Source: Gracilaria domingensis (lineage: Eukaryota; Rhodophyta; Florideophyceae; Gracilariales; Gracilariaceae). From it: a DNA stretch of 64,000 bases. Location of the stretch: contig VCMS01000036.1 in assembly GCA_022539475.1 (NCBI GenBank), positions 186,001 to 250,000 of the forward strand. The letters are read 5' to 3'. A model generated the notes under the pieces. It worked only from the letters and a program-made list of their open reading frames with translations. It did no database searches and was not told the DNA's origin. Both the position numbers and the translations under genes were made by a program. Positions 17,420-28,738 of this stretch are shown here, one piece after another; position 1 is the stretch's first letter; each line of letters starts with the position of its first letter.

Positions 17420-18270
17420 GTACGGTTTAGAATAGTTGGTTGGATTCACAGACTTTGCTATTGGCACTGCCAGTCAGCTGTAAGAAGGCAGTCATTCCTT
17501 GTGCAACAAATTTCGAAGCTTCTGGTCAGATTGAAAACAATGCCCAGTTGACATGTTATGGGTACCAAGTCATTGTGGGACTGGGAAAGAAATGAATTGG
17601 TCGACAAAGTAGCTGATTGCGATTGAACCTACCAATAGAGTTACAAGTAGAGTTCCTATCCATTATTCTGATGTGTCAAGACGATGAAGGAGCGTGAAGA
17701 AAAGCACTCTTATTGACAATCGGCACCGCCTGGATTAGCAAGTTCTGTTCATTGCGTGAAGCAGAAACAACTTTAGCACAGTTATTGTGGACATTCGTTG
17801 TTACGCACCCCTAGGCACCCATTTACAAGGAAAGAGGCTGGTTTGTTCTGTAGGCCGGGTGTTGCTGAATACTGTGGAGCACTATATGCTGCGATGCCCA
17901 ATGAGACGTTATCGAGACGCCTCTGTCTGCCTGCTCTGCGAGAAGTCTGGGCTAGCTGTGAAGATATCATTAGAAATGGGCCTGAAAGGGTACTGGCCTT
18001 CTATGAGAGAGCGTACTTCACAGAAACGCTCTATACTATCGTAAAGGCTAGATACCTAAAAGAAGAGAGAGAGTCTCATGTACCGGCACAGGATGATGGT
18101 GAGGAAGTTCCGATCAGACACAGAGGTAAAATAGCTGCATATTTATTGCAAATCGTATGAATAAAAGGCGAAGGTCCCTTTGCGGTAAAAATTATGGATG
18201 CCGTTGTGTTGATCTTCCTGATTTACCGAGCTGTAACAATCGAACGTTGCGCCACAGCCTGCTTGGAGAG
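17420..18270 (+). repeat. Error-rich second copy of the LINE 3' end and flank
   Basis: Bases about 17440-18270 repeat 16518-17420 in the same orientation, including the 3' flank that reads gatcttcctgatttaccgag. The copies differ mainly by single-base losses or gains, often in homopolymers (ttt to tt, ggg to gg, ccccc to cccc), rather than substitutions. All reading frames are destroyed. Either a tandem duplication that decayed only by indels, or an unresolved overlap of low-quality reads. Confidence 0.85.
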
Positions 18271-18449
18271 CGCTCGGCAAGTCGCTGAGCGAACGAGTTT
18301 AAAGCACATAGCCTCCAGTTCGAGCTCTTGCAAATCTTGCTACTCCGTCGCTTGACTGCACACACAAGGCTCGTCACAATTTCAGATGTCATAGTAGAGC
18401 GCGTGTTTGTTGTTCACAGTCCATCGCCAAGAGCCCAAAGTTCAGTCCA

Positions 18450-21307
18450 ATGGACCTGAAACGCCGAAGAAGCGGAACGCCTTGACACTCTCAATGCCTA
18501 CGCAAAGCTAGCAGACAAATCCATGGCGGCGATGATCTCGGCGCCGTTTCTCGAGATATTGAGAGTATGTGCAGCGCATCCTGCACAAGGATGCGAACCA
18601 ATCCCCATGCTGTCAAGTCGTCGTTCATAGCATATCCCGATGCGCGGTTGCACTTCCAATCAAATCACCCTTATACGCTACAGTCACGGGCCTTTTGACG
18701 TGCGGCAGCGAGCCCTTCACTCAAGAACTCGGTAATCGCCTCGTCGAAGCTGTGGCTAAGGAATTTGAGACGCACTTGCGAGCAGGCAAAGCAAGCTCTG
18801 CCCGTCGAGCTCTTCGCTTCCTCGCGTGTCTCATGGATTGCAGGGTGCTCTCTGAAGACTCAATGGCCGATCAAGTCATATCCTTGTTGGAGGCCACGCT
18901 ATTCGAGTTATCCGAAGCAAATAGGTCAGAGCGTGGTGTCCATTGCCGTGGTATATTTCTTGGCGAACTGGGACTTTCACCATGTCCTTGGATCGCAAAA
19001 GCTCTTGATGAGCGAGCTCCGGAAAAGCTGCAAGCCATATCGAACCTGTTTGACCGCATTGAGAGCTTGTGGACGGAAGCCGATGGAGGGGCCTGGCCCC
19101 AGCGAACAAGAACCGCTCGATGCCGGCTTTCTCAGAGTTACTCATCGCTTTCAAATACCTTCGCAATGATAAATGGCGCGTTTCGAACGAAGTTATCCCT
19201 CGACCACAGGACCAGTTCCCGCAGCTATCGCAAGGAGGCCTGGGTATAGCGTTGCCGTCAACAACCGTGCCATCCCACTCTAAACTGTCCAAGTACTCAA
19301 GTCCTCGCTTCCGGATGGTCCTAGTGAATCCAAAACAACAACCTATTCGTCCTGTTGATTCTGATCATGTGCAAGCATCCCATGAAGAAGAGGCTGATCC
19401 TAATAGAAGGAATAAAGACGCACATATTGTTGAAATGCAGAACGGCTCGCACAACCCCGCCGTCTCATCGCTGGCGACCCGGACGGAGTAAATGGAGCTG
19501 GTGATGAAGGTGGTGACAAATCAAGGGAACTTGGTGTCAAGAAAGAAGAAGACATTATGGTCGACTCTACGCACAACGGTGAAGATGATTCTTCTAAACT
19601 GGACAAACAAATGGTGTCATCAGATCCTTCAACAGATGGAAGGATTGGGCATATTGAAGGGACTAACGAGGCGGAATCTGTGAATGGTAATCGAGCAGAT
19701 TCCGAATTAGGAAAGGCACCGGATGGAGACATAACTGTGGTAGAAGATATGAACGACGAACGCCTGTTGTTCGTTATATCCTCAGATGCTATTCTGATAT
19801 CATTGACAACTTTGGAGAAAATCACACATTAGCGGCCGAACGGCTTCTTAATCTTCCTGTGTTCAGGGAGCAAAGTGATGAAATGTTGAAAGTGTGTTCT
19901 CACAAATGTGTGCAACACCAACGCCCTGTTTTCCGCCGGTGTATTTTGGCACACTCTTTGTCGACTTGTGCCGTGTGAAAGAAACGCGATTACCGACCAA
20001 TTTGCCTAACAGCCGTGAACACTATGTTTCAGGAAGCAGGAGACATGGATCCGGAGTCTTTCGATCGATTGACTGAGTGGTTTTCATTTCATCTCAGCAA
20101 CTTTGGGTATAAATGGAACTGGTCGGACTGGGCTCTGTATGCGGATGCGGAAATGGTCGACAAGTTTCCGTACAGGGCATTGTTCTGCAAGGATGTTTTA
20201 CGCCGGTGCATTCGCCTATCGTATTATGAAAGAATTGTTGGCATTGTCCCACAAGAAATGAGCTTCTTCTTTCCGCCAAAACCAGGAATCGGTGAGAGAT
20301 CGCGGTTCAATCCAGAAATCAATGACGAGTTAATGAAGATCGTCACAGGAAAGGGGAAACTGGATGCCCCGTCTGTGAAACGTAGATTAGAGGAGCTAAT
20401 TCCATCCAAAGAGATGGAAGTGGATGGAGAAGACAAAGAAGGTGTGGAAGCTGAAGTGAACCTTGCCCGTCTGGCAGCCTTAATACGAGCTATTCTTCAA
20501 GCTGGATGTAGAACGCTCTCTCACTTTGACATTGTGTCCGAGAGATATGAAGGTATTTTGCGAGAGATGTCTGTGAAGGGCGGTTCTCTTGCCAAGCGCT
20601 TAGTTACGCTAGAGGTCATAACCTTCTGGAAGGACGTCCATATCCGCAAAATGTATGTTCTGGATAAACTGTGTGCCCGTTCTGTTATCGACGGGCAGGC
20701 TATTATAGATTCTTGTCTGGCATTCGAGAGAGTGAGTGAGAAACCAGGACAAACCGAACGCATCAACGACAAAGATATTGAAGCGAATCTCAACGACTCT
20801 GGTTGTTGGGAACTCATACGCCTGGTGATGTCTAGAGCAGTGTCAAGAGAAGAAGCAGCGCGAGGCGAATTACAGCTGGTTTCTCAGAAAGCTGCATCTG
20901 CGAATGAGGGGGAAACAGAAAATGTCGGAGCACTTCTTCAAGGGGCCAAGCGAAAAGTAGAAATGACCAAAAACGAAGTCGCAGAGCTGGTGCTGGTGGC
21001 TCAAAGACGCTTGTTTGGAATATTCTCTAGGCTTCTGATGATCAACAAAACCGATTCTGAGGAAATGGTAATGGGGCAAGGAGGGGAACGAGAACTACCC
21101 GGTTTCAGTGGCAAACCGGTCTGGTACTGGAGATGTGCTGGTATGATGCGAGAGCTGGCTAGGAAGCATTCACGACATCTGTCGATCATCATTGATCAAC
21201 TTGACAACGATACACGGGATAACCGGGATCAGCACCGGGTTCTATGGGAGTCGTTTGAAACCATCAAAGAAATTGAAGCAAGTGATATGCTGAGCAGGGT
21301 TTGGTAG
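18450..21307 (+). pseudogene. NCBP1: Nuclear cap-binding protein subunit 1 (CBP80), multiply frameshifted
   Basis: A likely start is the ATG at 18450 (MDLKRRRSG). The three MIF4G-like domains are all recognisable. Domain 1: CAVALPIKSPLYATVTGLL, ARRALRFLACLMDC, then in another frame WRVSNEVIPRPQDQFPQL. The linker carries VYFGTLFVDLCR. Domain 2 lies in the frame 20015-21307: LTEWFSFHLSNFGYKWNW and RRCIRLSYYERIVGIVP. Domain 3 ends LGLL-like with FSRLLMINK. I count at least six frame changes between 18450 and 20040, then none across the last 1.29 kb. CBP80 with CBP20 binds the mRNA cap in the nucleus and is normally essential. The clustering of shifts next to the indel-rich repeat makes sequence error at least as likely as gene death. 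Confidence 0.8.
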
Positions 21308-22576
21308 TGTGTCACAATCGGTTGAAAACAGCAGTGGAAGATTTTGAACCAGATCCTGGTCTCGAGGGAAGAGTTCGTTAACGGAGTAGACGTGCGTATC
21401 ATTGTGGTTTCAAACTATACCAGAAAGTCTTTCGAATGACTAGCTCCTTTGTGATGAATTGGTTCTTGGTGCCCCTACCAATCTGCACTGGGCTATCAGT
21501 ATCGCAGGAGCTGTCACAGGTCAGTGGCCGGCAGCCAGATATGGCGTATTGTAGTGTCACAGAAAGATGTTTAATGGTGAAGGGTATTGGCAGTGCCGGA
21601 GTCGCGGCACAGAACAGTTGCTGTTGTTCACCATTGTTCGGTCCAACCATTTTTGAACAAAGCTACGAAGGTATCGTGCTGCACTGCACCCCCTACAGTA
21701 TCAAAGAAACGGCTGATATCTCCTTGCTGAGTGCTATGATGCCACGTTGATAAGACGGTGATGCCGTCTACGTGAGATTGTGCACAAGGCACAACAAGTG
21801 AATACAGGCCGCAGAGAGGAGCTTGAATGCTTTGAAGCACATTGATATTTTGCGGCCTGAAGCCCGGCACGTGGTAGGCAGTATGTTTTCGGGGAGGGCC
21901 TTTCTCCCATGGCGATGTAAGCTTAATCTTCTTCACCCGACACCGGCAGAGCCATTGCTGCGGCCACCTATACGTCTGGGGTATAGCATTACATCGTTTT
22001 GCGCTGTTCTGTGCAGGACTGGAACGTGTTCACTCGGACAGGGCCCTTTGCTATCGAGACGGTGTTCCCGATATATGCGCCACTAATGCCATTACATAGA
22101 AGGCAGTGTTGTTGCTTTGACTTTTGAACTCCGGTAGCCCTTTTACCGCCTTGCAGTACATGAGATTCAATTCATTTACTCCCGTATTTGGCGTAAGCGC
22201 ACATGTGTTACTACATTGGCAGCGATGCGCTTCGGAAGTCGTGACAAAACGATTACATACTAAACAAACATAAACGCTCGAGGTTCATCGAAGGTAGCAA
22301 AAATCTGTTGGCCAATTTGACAAAGGCGTGCAAAAGTGTGCGCAAGAGACGGCAGAGAAAACGAGATGAAGTAAGAGAGCCATGAACAGCACGTGTTTCT
22401 GTTCGACTGCGAAATTGCTGTCTTGCAGATACAAGTACGATTGAGGCAGCTCTCATATTGGCGATTCAGGCGAAGCAGCATACGTGGAGTAGAATTACGG
22501 CTAAGCAAGCAAAAGAAGAGCGCAGTCGGAATGATAGATGAGGTGTACGACAACAAGAGGGCACGAGTTTGCAGGC
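21308..22576. other. Intergenic, no gene supported
   Basis: Lies between the 3' ends of CBP80 and the GDP-sugar transporter. Several frames of 60-105 codons exist on both strands, none with recognisable motifs. No repeat noticed. Confidence 0.35.
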
Positions 22577-23617
22577 CTATGCTTTCTCGGCACGCTGTTC
22601 TGGACTTGACGACGACGACGTGAGAGGCTCCTTGGCGGTGTCAAGTTTGGAGGCAGTTTGCTCCTCAGCTTTCTTCTTCATCTCAGCTCTTCTGACAAGC
22701 GTGTACCCTAGCGAGGCCGAAAGCACAAGAAGCACGGCGAGGAAGCCAAGGGGGGAGATGGGGTTTCGGTAGACGAGAAGGGCAATGATGGTCTGTGCGG
22801 CGGCCTTTGCAGTGGCGGAAACATTGTGTGTAAGCGGGGAGGTGTACTTGATCTGAGCGGCGGTGGCAAACGAAATGCTGACACCCAGCAAGCCGGAGCC
22901 GAGCAGCAGCAGCCAGTAGTTGAGGGTGCGCACGTCCGGGGAGGTGAGGACGTACGAGATCTCACCGGAGCCGAGAATGAGCGGGAGGAAGAGGAAGGAG
23001 GCGTTGAGGTTGTTGTACAGGGTGATCTTCCAGGGGTTGTTGTCGACGAGCACAAACTTCTTCTTGACGAAGATGGAGTTCATGGCGACGAAGAAGGAGG
23101 AGGTGACGCCGAAGAGCACGCCCAGCATGGACCAGCGCATCTCCTCGACGTTTCCGAGCGCAAAGCCGGACACGACGAAGGCGCAGCACACCATGGCCTT
23201 GAAGGAGGTGACCTGGCCCAGCACGACGTAGTCGAAGACGACGTTGAACACAATGGTGAGCGAGCGCGCCACCTGGTAGAAGGAGACCTCGACGTACTTG
23301 AGGCACAGGTTGTTGAAGACGATCATGGAGGTGAACACCAACGACAGCGACAGCATCTGCTTGAGGATGTCGCGGCGCACCTCGAACGGCGGCACGTTGG
23401 CGACGCGCAGGCGGCCAGCCACGTAGCAGAAGAGCACGGTGACGACGCACTGCGACCAGGTGACGAAGAAGGGCGCGGAGGAGCGGTCTTGGCCGCCGAG
23501 CAGCGTCTTGTTGGCAAACACCATGGAGATGGAGATGACCCAGTAGAAGCACACGGCCATGGCAATGTTGCTCATCTGGCGCGACAGCGGCTGCGCCGCG
23601 GCGTTATCGACGGACAT
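22577..23617 (-). CDS. GDP-fucose transporter (SLC35C1-like)
   Basis: The ATG at 23617 gives 346 residues; the open frame upstream is GC-repeat sequence. About ten hydrophobic segments fit the drug/metabolite transporter fold. Signature stretches include FYWVISISMVFANKTLL (TM1), FNNLCLKYVEVSFYQVARSL, SFFVAMNSIFVKKKF, YNNLNASFLFLPL and IKYTSPLTHNVSATAKAAAQ, the last two being strongly conserved in GDP-fucose transporters. The C-terminal tail is Lys/Glu-rich and cytosolic (KKKAEEQTASK). It should exchange GDP-fucose for GMP across the Golgi membrane; a related GDP-sugar cannot be excluded. It is transcribed away from a plus-strand gene 571 bp off, sharing an extremely GC-rich promoter. Confidence 0.85.
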   Translation of the reverse strand: MSVDNAAAQPLSRQMSNIAMAVCFYWVISISMVFANKTLLGGQDRSSAPFFVTWSQCVVTVLFCYVAGRLRVANVPPFEVRRDILKQMLSLSLVFTSMIVFNNLCLKYVEVSFYQVARSLTIVFNVVFDYVVLGQVTSFKAMVCCAFVVSGFALGNVEEMRWSMLGVLFGVTSSFFVAMNSIFVKKKFVLVDNNPWKITLYNNLNASFLFLPLILGSGEISYVLTSPDVRTLNYWLLLLGSGLLGVSISFATAAQIKYTSPLTHNVSATAKAAAQTIIALLVYRNPISPLGFLAVLLVLSASLGYTLVRRAEMKKKAEEQTASKLDTAKEPLTSSSSSPEQRAEKA

Positions 23618-23639
23618 GGCGGAACAATCGCACGCAACG

Positions 23640-24188
23640 CAGCAGCTTTGCGCAGCACGCCCAAGGTCTTCCGCCGCGAAGCACTGCAACGTCGTGCGCG
23701 CCGCGCGCCGCGTCCGCAGCAGCGCGCACCGCGGGCGCCATCGCTTTAAGCGCGCGCGCGGCGCGGTGTGCCGGTGTAAGGGGGCGTGTCCGGGAATGGC
23801 GCCGCGCGCGCGCGCGCGGGCTACCGCGGCGGGCGCGCGAGCGCGCGCGAGCGCGCGCGCCAACCGGCCGCGCGCACGCGCGCCACGTCGCGCGCGCGCC
23901 GCCGCCAGTAGCCGCGGTGCGCGCGCGCAATTGCAAGCGGCGCGTGCGGCTGACGGCCGGCCGCGGCAAGCGCGCCGCCGCCGCCGCCGCCGCATTCGAA
24001 CTTGAAACACGGTAAGCGCGCGCCGAATCTCGCCGTCGCCGCGCGCACCGCCCACGTGGCCACGCGGCGGGTGACCCCCGTCCCACGCGCGCTCCGCGCC
24101 GTGGGCCCGGCCCCCTCCCCCCCCCCCCCCCCCAACCCGCCGCGAGACCCTTTCCCCGCGCGCTGCGCTGCGCGCGCGAGCAGGCGGC
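23640..24188. promoter_or_regulatory. GC-rich bidirectional promoter region
   Basis: The interval between the divergent transporter and zinc-binding genes is built of GCGCGC runs (for example around 23800-23860) and a run of 15 C at about 24116-24133. No TATA-like box is visible. Alternating GC favours Z-DNA or other non-B structure. Confidence 0.5.
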
Positions 24189-24289
24189 ATGGCGGCGAGC
24201 TTCGCGGCGCCGGCGGCGGTCGCGCCTTTGTCGTCGCGCGCGCCCGCGGCGCGGTGCGCGCGGCGACGGCCGCGGCCGCCCCGCGTGGC

Positions 24290-24369
<80 letters not shown>

Positions 24370-24638
24370 CGCGAGTGTGCCGCGTGTGCAAGACGCGCTA
24401 CGCCGAGGAGCTCAACCACGGCCGCGCGTGCCGCTTCCACCGCAGCGCGTGGACCGGCGCGGAGCGCTCCAAGCTGTACGGCCGCGCCGACCGCCTGGGG
24501 CGCCCGCCGCCGCGCGGCGTCGAGTACTATTTCGACTGCTGCGACGCCGCGTGCAGCACCGCGCCGGGCTGCTGCTTTGACTTTCATCGCCCGTACGGTG
24601 ACGGTGGCGATGACCATGACGATGACGGTATCAACTAG
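24189..24638 (+). CDS. Cys/His zinc-binding (CHORD-like) protein with polyalanine
   Basis: 149 residues from the ATG at 24189. Residues 1-35 are Ala, Ser, Pro and Arg-rich with Phe at position 5, resembling a red-algal plastid transit peptide. A tract of about 25 Ala follows, encoded by a (GCG)n run at 24292-24367. Then comes CRVCKTRYAEELNHGRACRFH, a linker, and YYFDCCDAACSTAPGCCFDFH. The spacing C-x2-C, N...C-x2-H, then CC...GC-x3-H resembles a CHORD zinc module, though the aromatic KxW pattern is missing. The tail is acidic (DGGDDHDDD). A zinc-binding role is inferred from the Cys/His pattern alone. The repeat tract makes length variation likely. Confidence 0.5.
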
Positions 24639-24706
24639 TGCGTTTTACAAGCTCTCAGTGTTAGCTACAATAGTTAGTCAATCATACTGCAACTTCTTCC
24701 TTCTAT

Positions 24707-27700
24707 CTACATCAACCCGAACCCCTTGGAGTTTCGAATCGCCGTCGAGAGCCGGTCCCTCAGTTTTGCCCGGCTGCTATAGTCCGGAAGCAGCATTGTA
24801 TTAAAGCAAGTGTAGCTCGTCGGCAGCCGGTTTGTGTCCGACCCAGCTCGCTGCACAACGATCATCAAGTTGCCCAGCCCCCCAATCGGCGCGCGGTCGC
24901 TCCCCGTCACAAACAGCAGGAACAGTTTCTTCATTGCCAAATCGTACTCGTCCAGCACCTGCCACAGGTTAATCACCGTCGTCGACTTCTCGTCGTACCC
25001 TTCGTACCGCGCCGAGTTTCGCAACGCCGCGAAATCGAGCTTCTCTTCGCCGCACACCAGCGTTTCGATTTCCTCTGCCGTGAACATGGGCAGGCATGGA
25101 CCATTCATCATCAGCGAAAATCCCGCCGCAAAGTTGTTGAACGCCGTCTTGATCGACTCGTTGATCAAGTACTCCACGTACAGCTCGATAAACTCCTCCC
25201 GGTTATCGCTTGTCACCGCAATGCTTGCACCGTTTTCCTTCAGTTCCACTGTCACCTCGTTGCCGAAAAGGTTTGCATACGAAATCTCAAACCGCAGCGC
25301 AAACACCTCCTCTACATCATCCCCTTCATACTCCCTCAGATGCCGCAAGCTCCTCCCAATTGCCGGGAACGTTTCAATCACGTCATTCAAGTCAGCTTTG
25401 TACTCCAGTTGCTCAAACTGAGAGTCGTCCTTCAGTCGCATCCGCAACAAGTTGTTTCTAAAGCCCACCGCCAGCTTCCGATAAAACACCGGCGCAAACT
25501 GCACGCTGAGTAGAATAGAGTTAAACGCGGCCAGTCCGAAGATAATCCCAATCAGTGTCCACGAATGTTCGCTCTCCAGAAAGTCCTTTCGGAACCAGTG
25601 GCAGTTGGCCTCCTCTATGAACTCAAACATTCCATACTTTGGAGACAAGATATGTTCCAGCAAAACCTGATAAAACTCTTTTCGTAGACCACCTTCATCC
25701 ACTCCTTCTTCTCCTTCAAACTTTACTCGCAGCGGCTTGTGCAGCTCACGCGGGTGCCTCTTCACCAGTTCTGCGATTTGAACAAACGCGTCCGAAACGA
25801 TATTATCCCTTCTCACATACAACACCATGTACCGCAAATGTCCCATCTCCCCTTCTGGTACTCGCATATGAGAGATGCGACCCCATGGGCCGATGGGCAT
25901 TGGTAAAACACCGAATGAGAGCACAGAACGCATACTTTCTTTGTTCATAGTCATTTGCGACTCTAGCTCAAGGATTCTAAACTTCGCCGCTTCCGTGAGG
26001 AGGAAGCTGTACGAGCAAAACGAGAAAGGACCATCATCTTGACCGGCGATGGGCAAAGAAGGCAGATCAAAGAACCTGGCTGATGACGCTTCATTAAACG
26101 AATGCTCGCCGTTACCTAAAAGCCCATTTTGACCTATGTTGTCCAGATGGTTCTGGTTGGCGCACCATCGCTCGTAATCCTCGCCAAGGTCTACAAGCTC
26201 ACTCACAGTGTCGTTGTAGAACTCCCGTCGAGGGATGAATAATCCTCGTATATTCATTCGCTTTGAGGCACGGTAAACGGCATGGTAGCAAAGAGCAAGC
26301 GCCTTTGTTGCAAAGATCGCGTTTCTCGTAATTCGTCGATATCCCGTGAGTTCCGACGTCAACACAGCTTGCAACGGTCTAATAATCCGAGTGAGAAGCA
26401 CTTGTTCATCGCAGTACGACACCATCTCCAAAAAGGCCTCTCTTCCATTCTCCTCGCATCGTAGCAAAATGGCAGCAAGCTCCGACAAATCCGGTACACG
26501 ACTCTTGTCGGAATAAATCGGGTTCATGAACGCCAAGAAGAACAGATAACCGGATTCGTAGCTATTGGCTACAGACTGCCGAAAATAGTCGTCATCCTTA
26601 TAAAATAGTGCCTTAGGCGTTATGTGAGGTTGCTCATCACGTAAATCACCTGCCAGAACAGAACTGCGCTCTGTCTCTTGCACAATTCCAAAACCTATCT
26701 GAGCGTCGTGTCGGATTCGTGCCGCTGCCTGAGCCAAGACGCATCGACCTTCCTCGCCAAACATCTTTGCGAATCGCAGATGCGCATTTTCGGCAGCTAG
26801 GTAGTCAACTTTTCCGCTGGCCAGAGGTTTGACTGAGGGGTCGACAAACGTACGTAGCAGAACGGACGCCGTGCCAAATCGAGAAAATCCGGCCCGTGCC
26901 TGCACCATATGATCAACAACACACCGCGGAATCCTGGTATCGTACATAGCATGTGCATCACGCGCCGGAGTGTCATCATTGGCCGCCAGCGCTAACGTAT
27001 GATATCCCCCGCAACAAACGGTAACGAAGCGATAAGGGCTCTGATCAATATCCATCGCGTCACGAGGAGGCTTTGGAGAAGGTAGGGCGACAGGGGCGTA
27101 TTTATCATTGAGGTCTCCATCGCCTATTTGGCCCTGGGTTCCTTCACCCCATAGGTAGAGACCGCCTTCGCTGGTAAGCGCAGCAGAGTGTCTTTCGCCG
27201 GCGGACACAGACACTGCACGCACATGTGGAGCGACGATGGCCGGTTCGTAATGGGTTCGGGCAGATCTTGTACCAAGCTGACCATTGTCACCCATTCCCC
27301 AGCACGAAATGGCACCATCACTTCGCAAGGCAACAGTATGGGCACTTCCACAAGCTATATCAGAAAATGAATATAGACTGTGTTCGGGCACAGTAGTGGA
27401 TTCGTCTGACATGAGGTGTTGTTGCGGGGCAGATACTGCGAGAGGAAGGAGCGAAGAAGCGCGAATACGAAAGAGCGGTTGGCCAAGCTGGCCATGTTTG
27501 TTACTACCAAAACATAAGATAGTACCAGTAGCAGACAGAACAGCAGAATGCTGATCTCCCGTAGATATGGCTACAATGGGGTGTGAGAAGAGAGCCGTGA
27601 CGTGCGTAGGCTCTTTGACGGCGTTGTTGTGCCCCAAGCCAAGCTGACCGGCGGAATTGGCGCCGCATGCAAACACGCGACCAAGCGAGTCAAGAGCCAG

Positions 27701-28132
27701 CCAGTGGAACTCGGCAGCGCAAATCGCGACGATGCGAACGGCCGTGAGCTTCTGTATCAAAGCGGGATGGTGAATGTTCACGACGGCGGAGCCCAAACCA
27801 AGCTGGCCATATGCACCTGAGCCCAGCGTGTACACATTGCCGGTGGCGGTGAGCAACACGATGAAGTCGCGACCAACGGCAACGGCGGCAATGGAGGGGA
27901 GGGTGGAAGTATCCGGAGGCACGGCAGTGCCCGGGAGAAGTTGCTTGGAAGAGGTGTTATACACGGCAGCGCCGTTGTGTGAGACGATGAGCGATGTCCA
28001 AAGGCCAGCCGTAAAGGCGGTGGGGTCAGGTGGCACGTTGGAGAGCGGGCGAGGTGTGGCGACTGTATCGGAGGAGATGGGGCCCAACTGGCCGTCCGAC
28101 GCGCTGCCCCAGCCGAGCAGATGGGCGGGCAT
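24707..28132 (-). CDS. HECT E3 ubiquitin ligase with RCC1 repeats (HERC3/4-like)
   Basis: The ATG at 28132 gives 1141 residues without introns. The first ~380 residues hold about six RCC1 repeats, seen as GWGSASDGQLG, TLGSGAYGQLGLG, ACGANSAGQLGLG, CFGSNKHGQLG, CWGMGDNGQLG and LWGEGTQGQIGDG; these form a beta-propeller. A helical middle follows. The HECT domain occupies about residues 790-1141: KFEGEEGVDEGGLRKEF, then near the end LPTSYTCFNTMLLPDY, whose Cys accepts ubiquitin as a thioester. The order and length match animal HERC3/HERC4 (about 1050 residues), which act in the cytosol. It ends SKGFGLM. The opposite strand shows many long false ORFs. Confidence 0.92.
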   Translation of the reverse strand: MPAHLLGWGSASDGQLGPISSDTVATPRPLSNVPPDPTAFTAGLWTSLIVSHNGAAVYNTSSKQLLPGTAVPPDTSTLPSIAAVAVGRDFIVLLTATGNVYTLGSGAYGQLGLGSAVVNIHHPALIQKLTAVRIVAICAAEFHWLALDSLGRVFACGANSAGQLGLGHNNAVKEPTHVTALFSHPIVAISTGDQHSAVLSATGTILCFGSNKHGQLGQPLFRIRASSLLPLAVSAPQQHLMSDESTTVPEHSLYSFSDIACGSAHTVALRSDGAISCWGMGDNGQLGTRSARTHYEPAIVAPHVRAVSVSAGERHSAALTSEGGLYLWGEGTQGQIGDGDLNDKYAPVALPSPKPPRDAMDIDQSPYRFVTVCCGGYHTLALAANDDTPARDAHAMYDTRIPRCVVDHMVQARAGFSRFGTASVLLRTFVDPSVKPLASGKVDYLAAENAHLRFAKMFGEEGRCVLAQAAARIRHDAQIGFGIVQETERSSVLAGDLRDEQPHITPKALFYKDDDYFRQSVANSYESGYLFFLAFMNPIYSDKSRVPDLSELAAILLRCEENGREAFLEMVSYCDEQVLLTRIIRPLQAVLTSELTGYRRITRNAIFATKALALCYHAVYRASKRMNIRGLFIPRREFYNDTVSELVDLGEDYERWCANQNHLDNIGQNGLLGNGEHSFNEASSARFFDLPSLPIAGQDDGPFSFCSYSFLLTEAAKFRILELESQMTMNKESMRSVLSFGVLPMPIGPWGRISHMRVPEGEMGHLRYMVLYVRRDNIVSDAFVQIAELVKRHPRELHKPLRVKFEGEEGVDEGGLRKEFYQVLLEHILSPKYGMFEFIEEANCHWFRKDFLESEHSWTLIGIIFGLAAFNSILLSVQFAPVFYRKLAVGFRNNLLRMRLKDDSQFEQLEYKADLNDVIETFPAIGRSLRHLREYEGDDVEEVFALRFEISYANLFGNEVTVELKENGASIAVTSDNREEFIELYVEYLINESIKTAFNNFAAGFSLMMNGPCLPMFTAEEIETLVCGEEKLDFAALRNSARYEGYDEKSTTVINLWQVLDEYDLAMKKLFLLFVTGSDRAPIGGLGNLMIVVQRAGSDTNRLPTSYTCFNTMLLPDYSSRAKLRDRLSTAIRNSKGFGLM

Positions 28133-28738
28133 GGCGAGGAAAAGGGGGTGGCCGCGAGGATGAACTGGTGGGAGGGAGGTGGAGGGAAGGAGGCGGCTCC
28201 CCTTATGATCGCAAGTGGCGGCCGCCTTGTTTCGCTGTTGGAGACGAGTTGCATGAAGCGCAAGTGTTGCCGTGGCACAAGACAAATCTGTAATTGCAAA
28301 TTACTCTATACCGAGCCTTTTTTTGAGGCGCATATCTTCGCAGTATCTATGATGCAGCGGCAATATCTCCACGCCCCCATGCATTCTAGAATCGTCCGCC
28401 ATGGATCATTCGCGCGCGTTCCTATGAGGTGAAGTCCAGGACAAGTCGACTTGTTTTTCATCGTTCCAGGCAGACGTGCTCCAAGCTGATCGCATCGTCG
28501 GTTTGCCTCAAATTGTCCAAGGGAGCTGTGACTGATGCGCGAAGCGCGAGTTTGAGCTTCATACTTTGCTGTGCATTCTTTGGACGAACACTACCCTTGG
28601 TACAGCAATTCTCAACACGAAAACGAAGCCGCCATTTTATTGAAAACCTCCCCGTGCCTCCTGTTGAGGTGAGGTCACCGGCGCGCGCAGCCCGTTGCTG
28701 ATCACCATCCAAGCAGCTCATCCGCCTGCATCGCCGCG
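28133..28738. other. Intergenic between divergent genes
   Basis: Should contain the promoters of the HERC-like gene (minus) and the NDUFA8 gene (plus). No repeat or further gene recognised. Confidence 0.4.

Noticed and set aside
21399-21936. Minus-strand frames of 83 and 102 codons
   Set aside because: No motif, different frames, and no splice signals that would join them into a known family.
22826-24617. Several 100-337 codon frames rich in Ala, Arg and Gly on both strands
   Set aside because: Produced by the GC-repeat promoter and the GCG tract; composition only, no domain.
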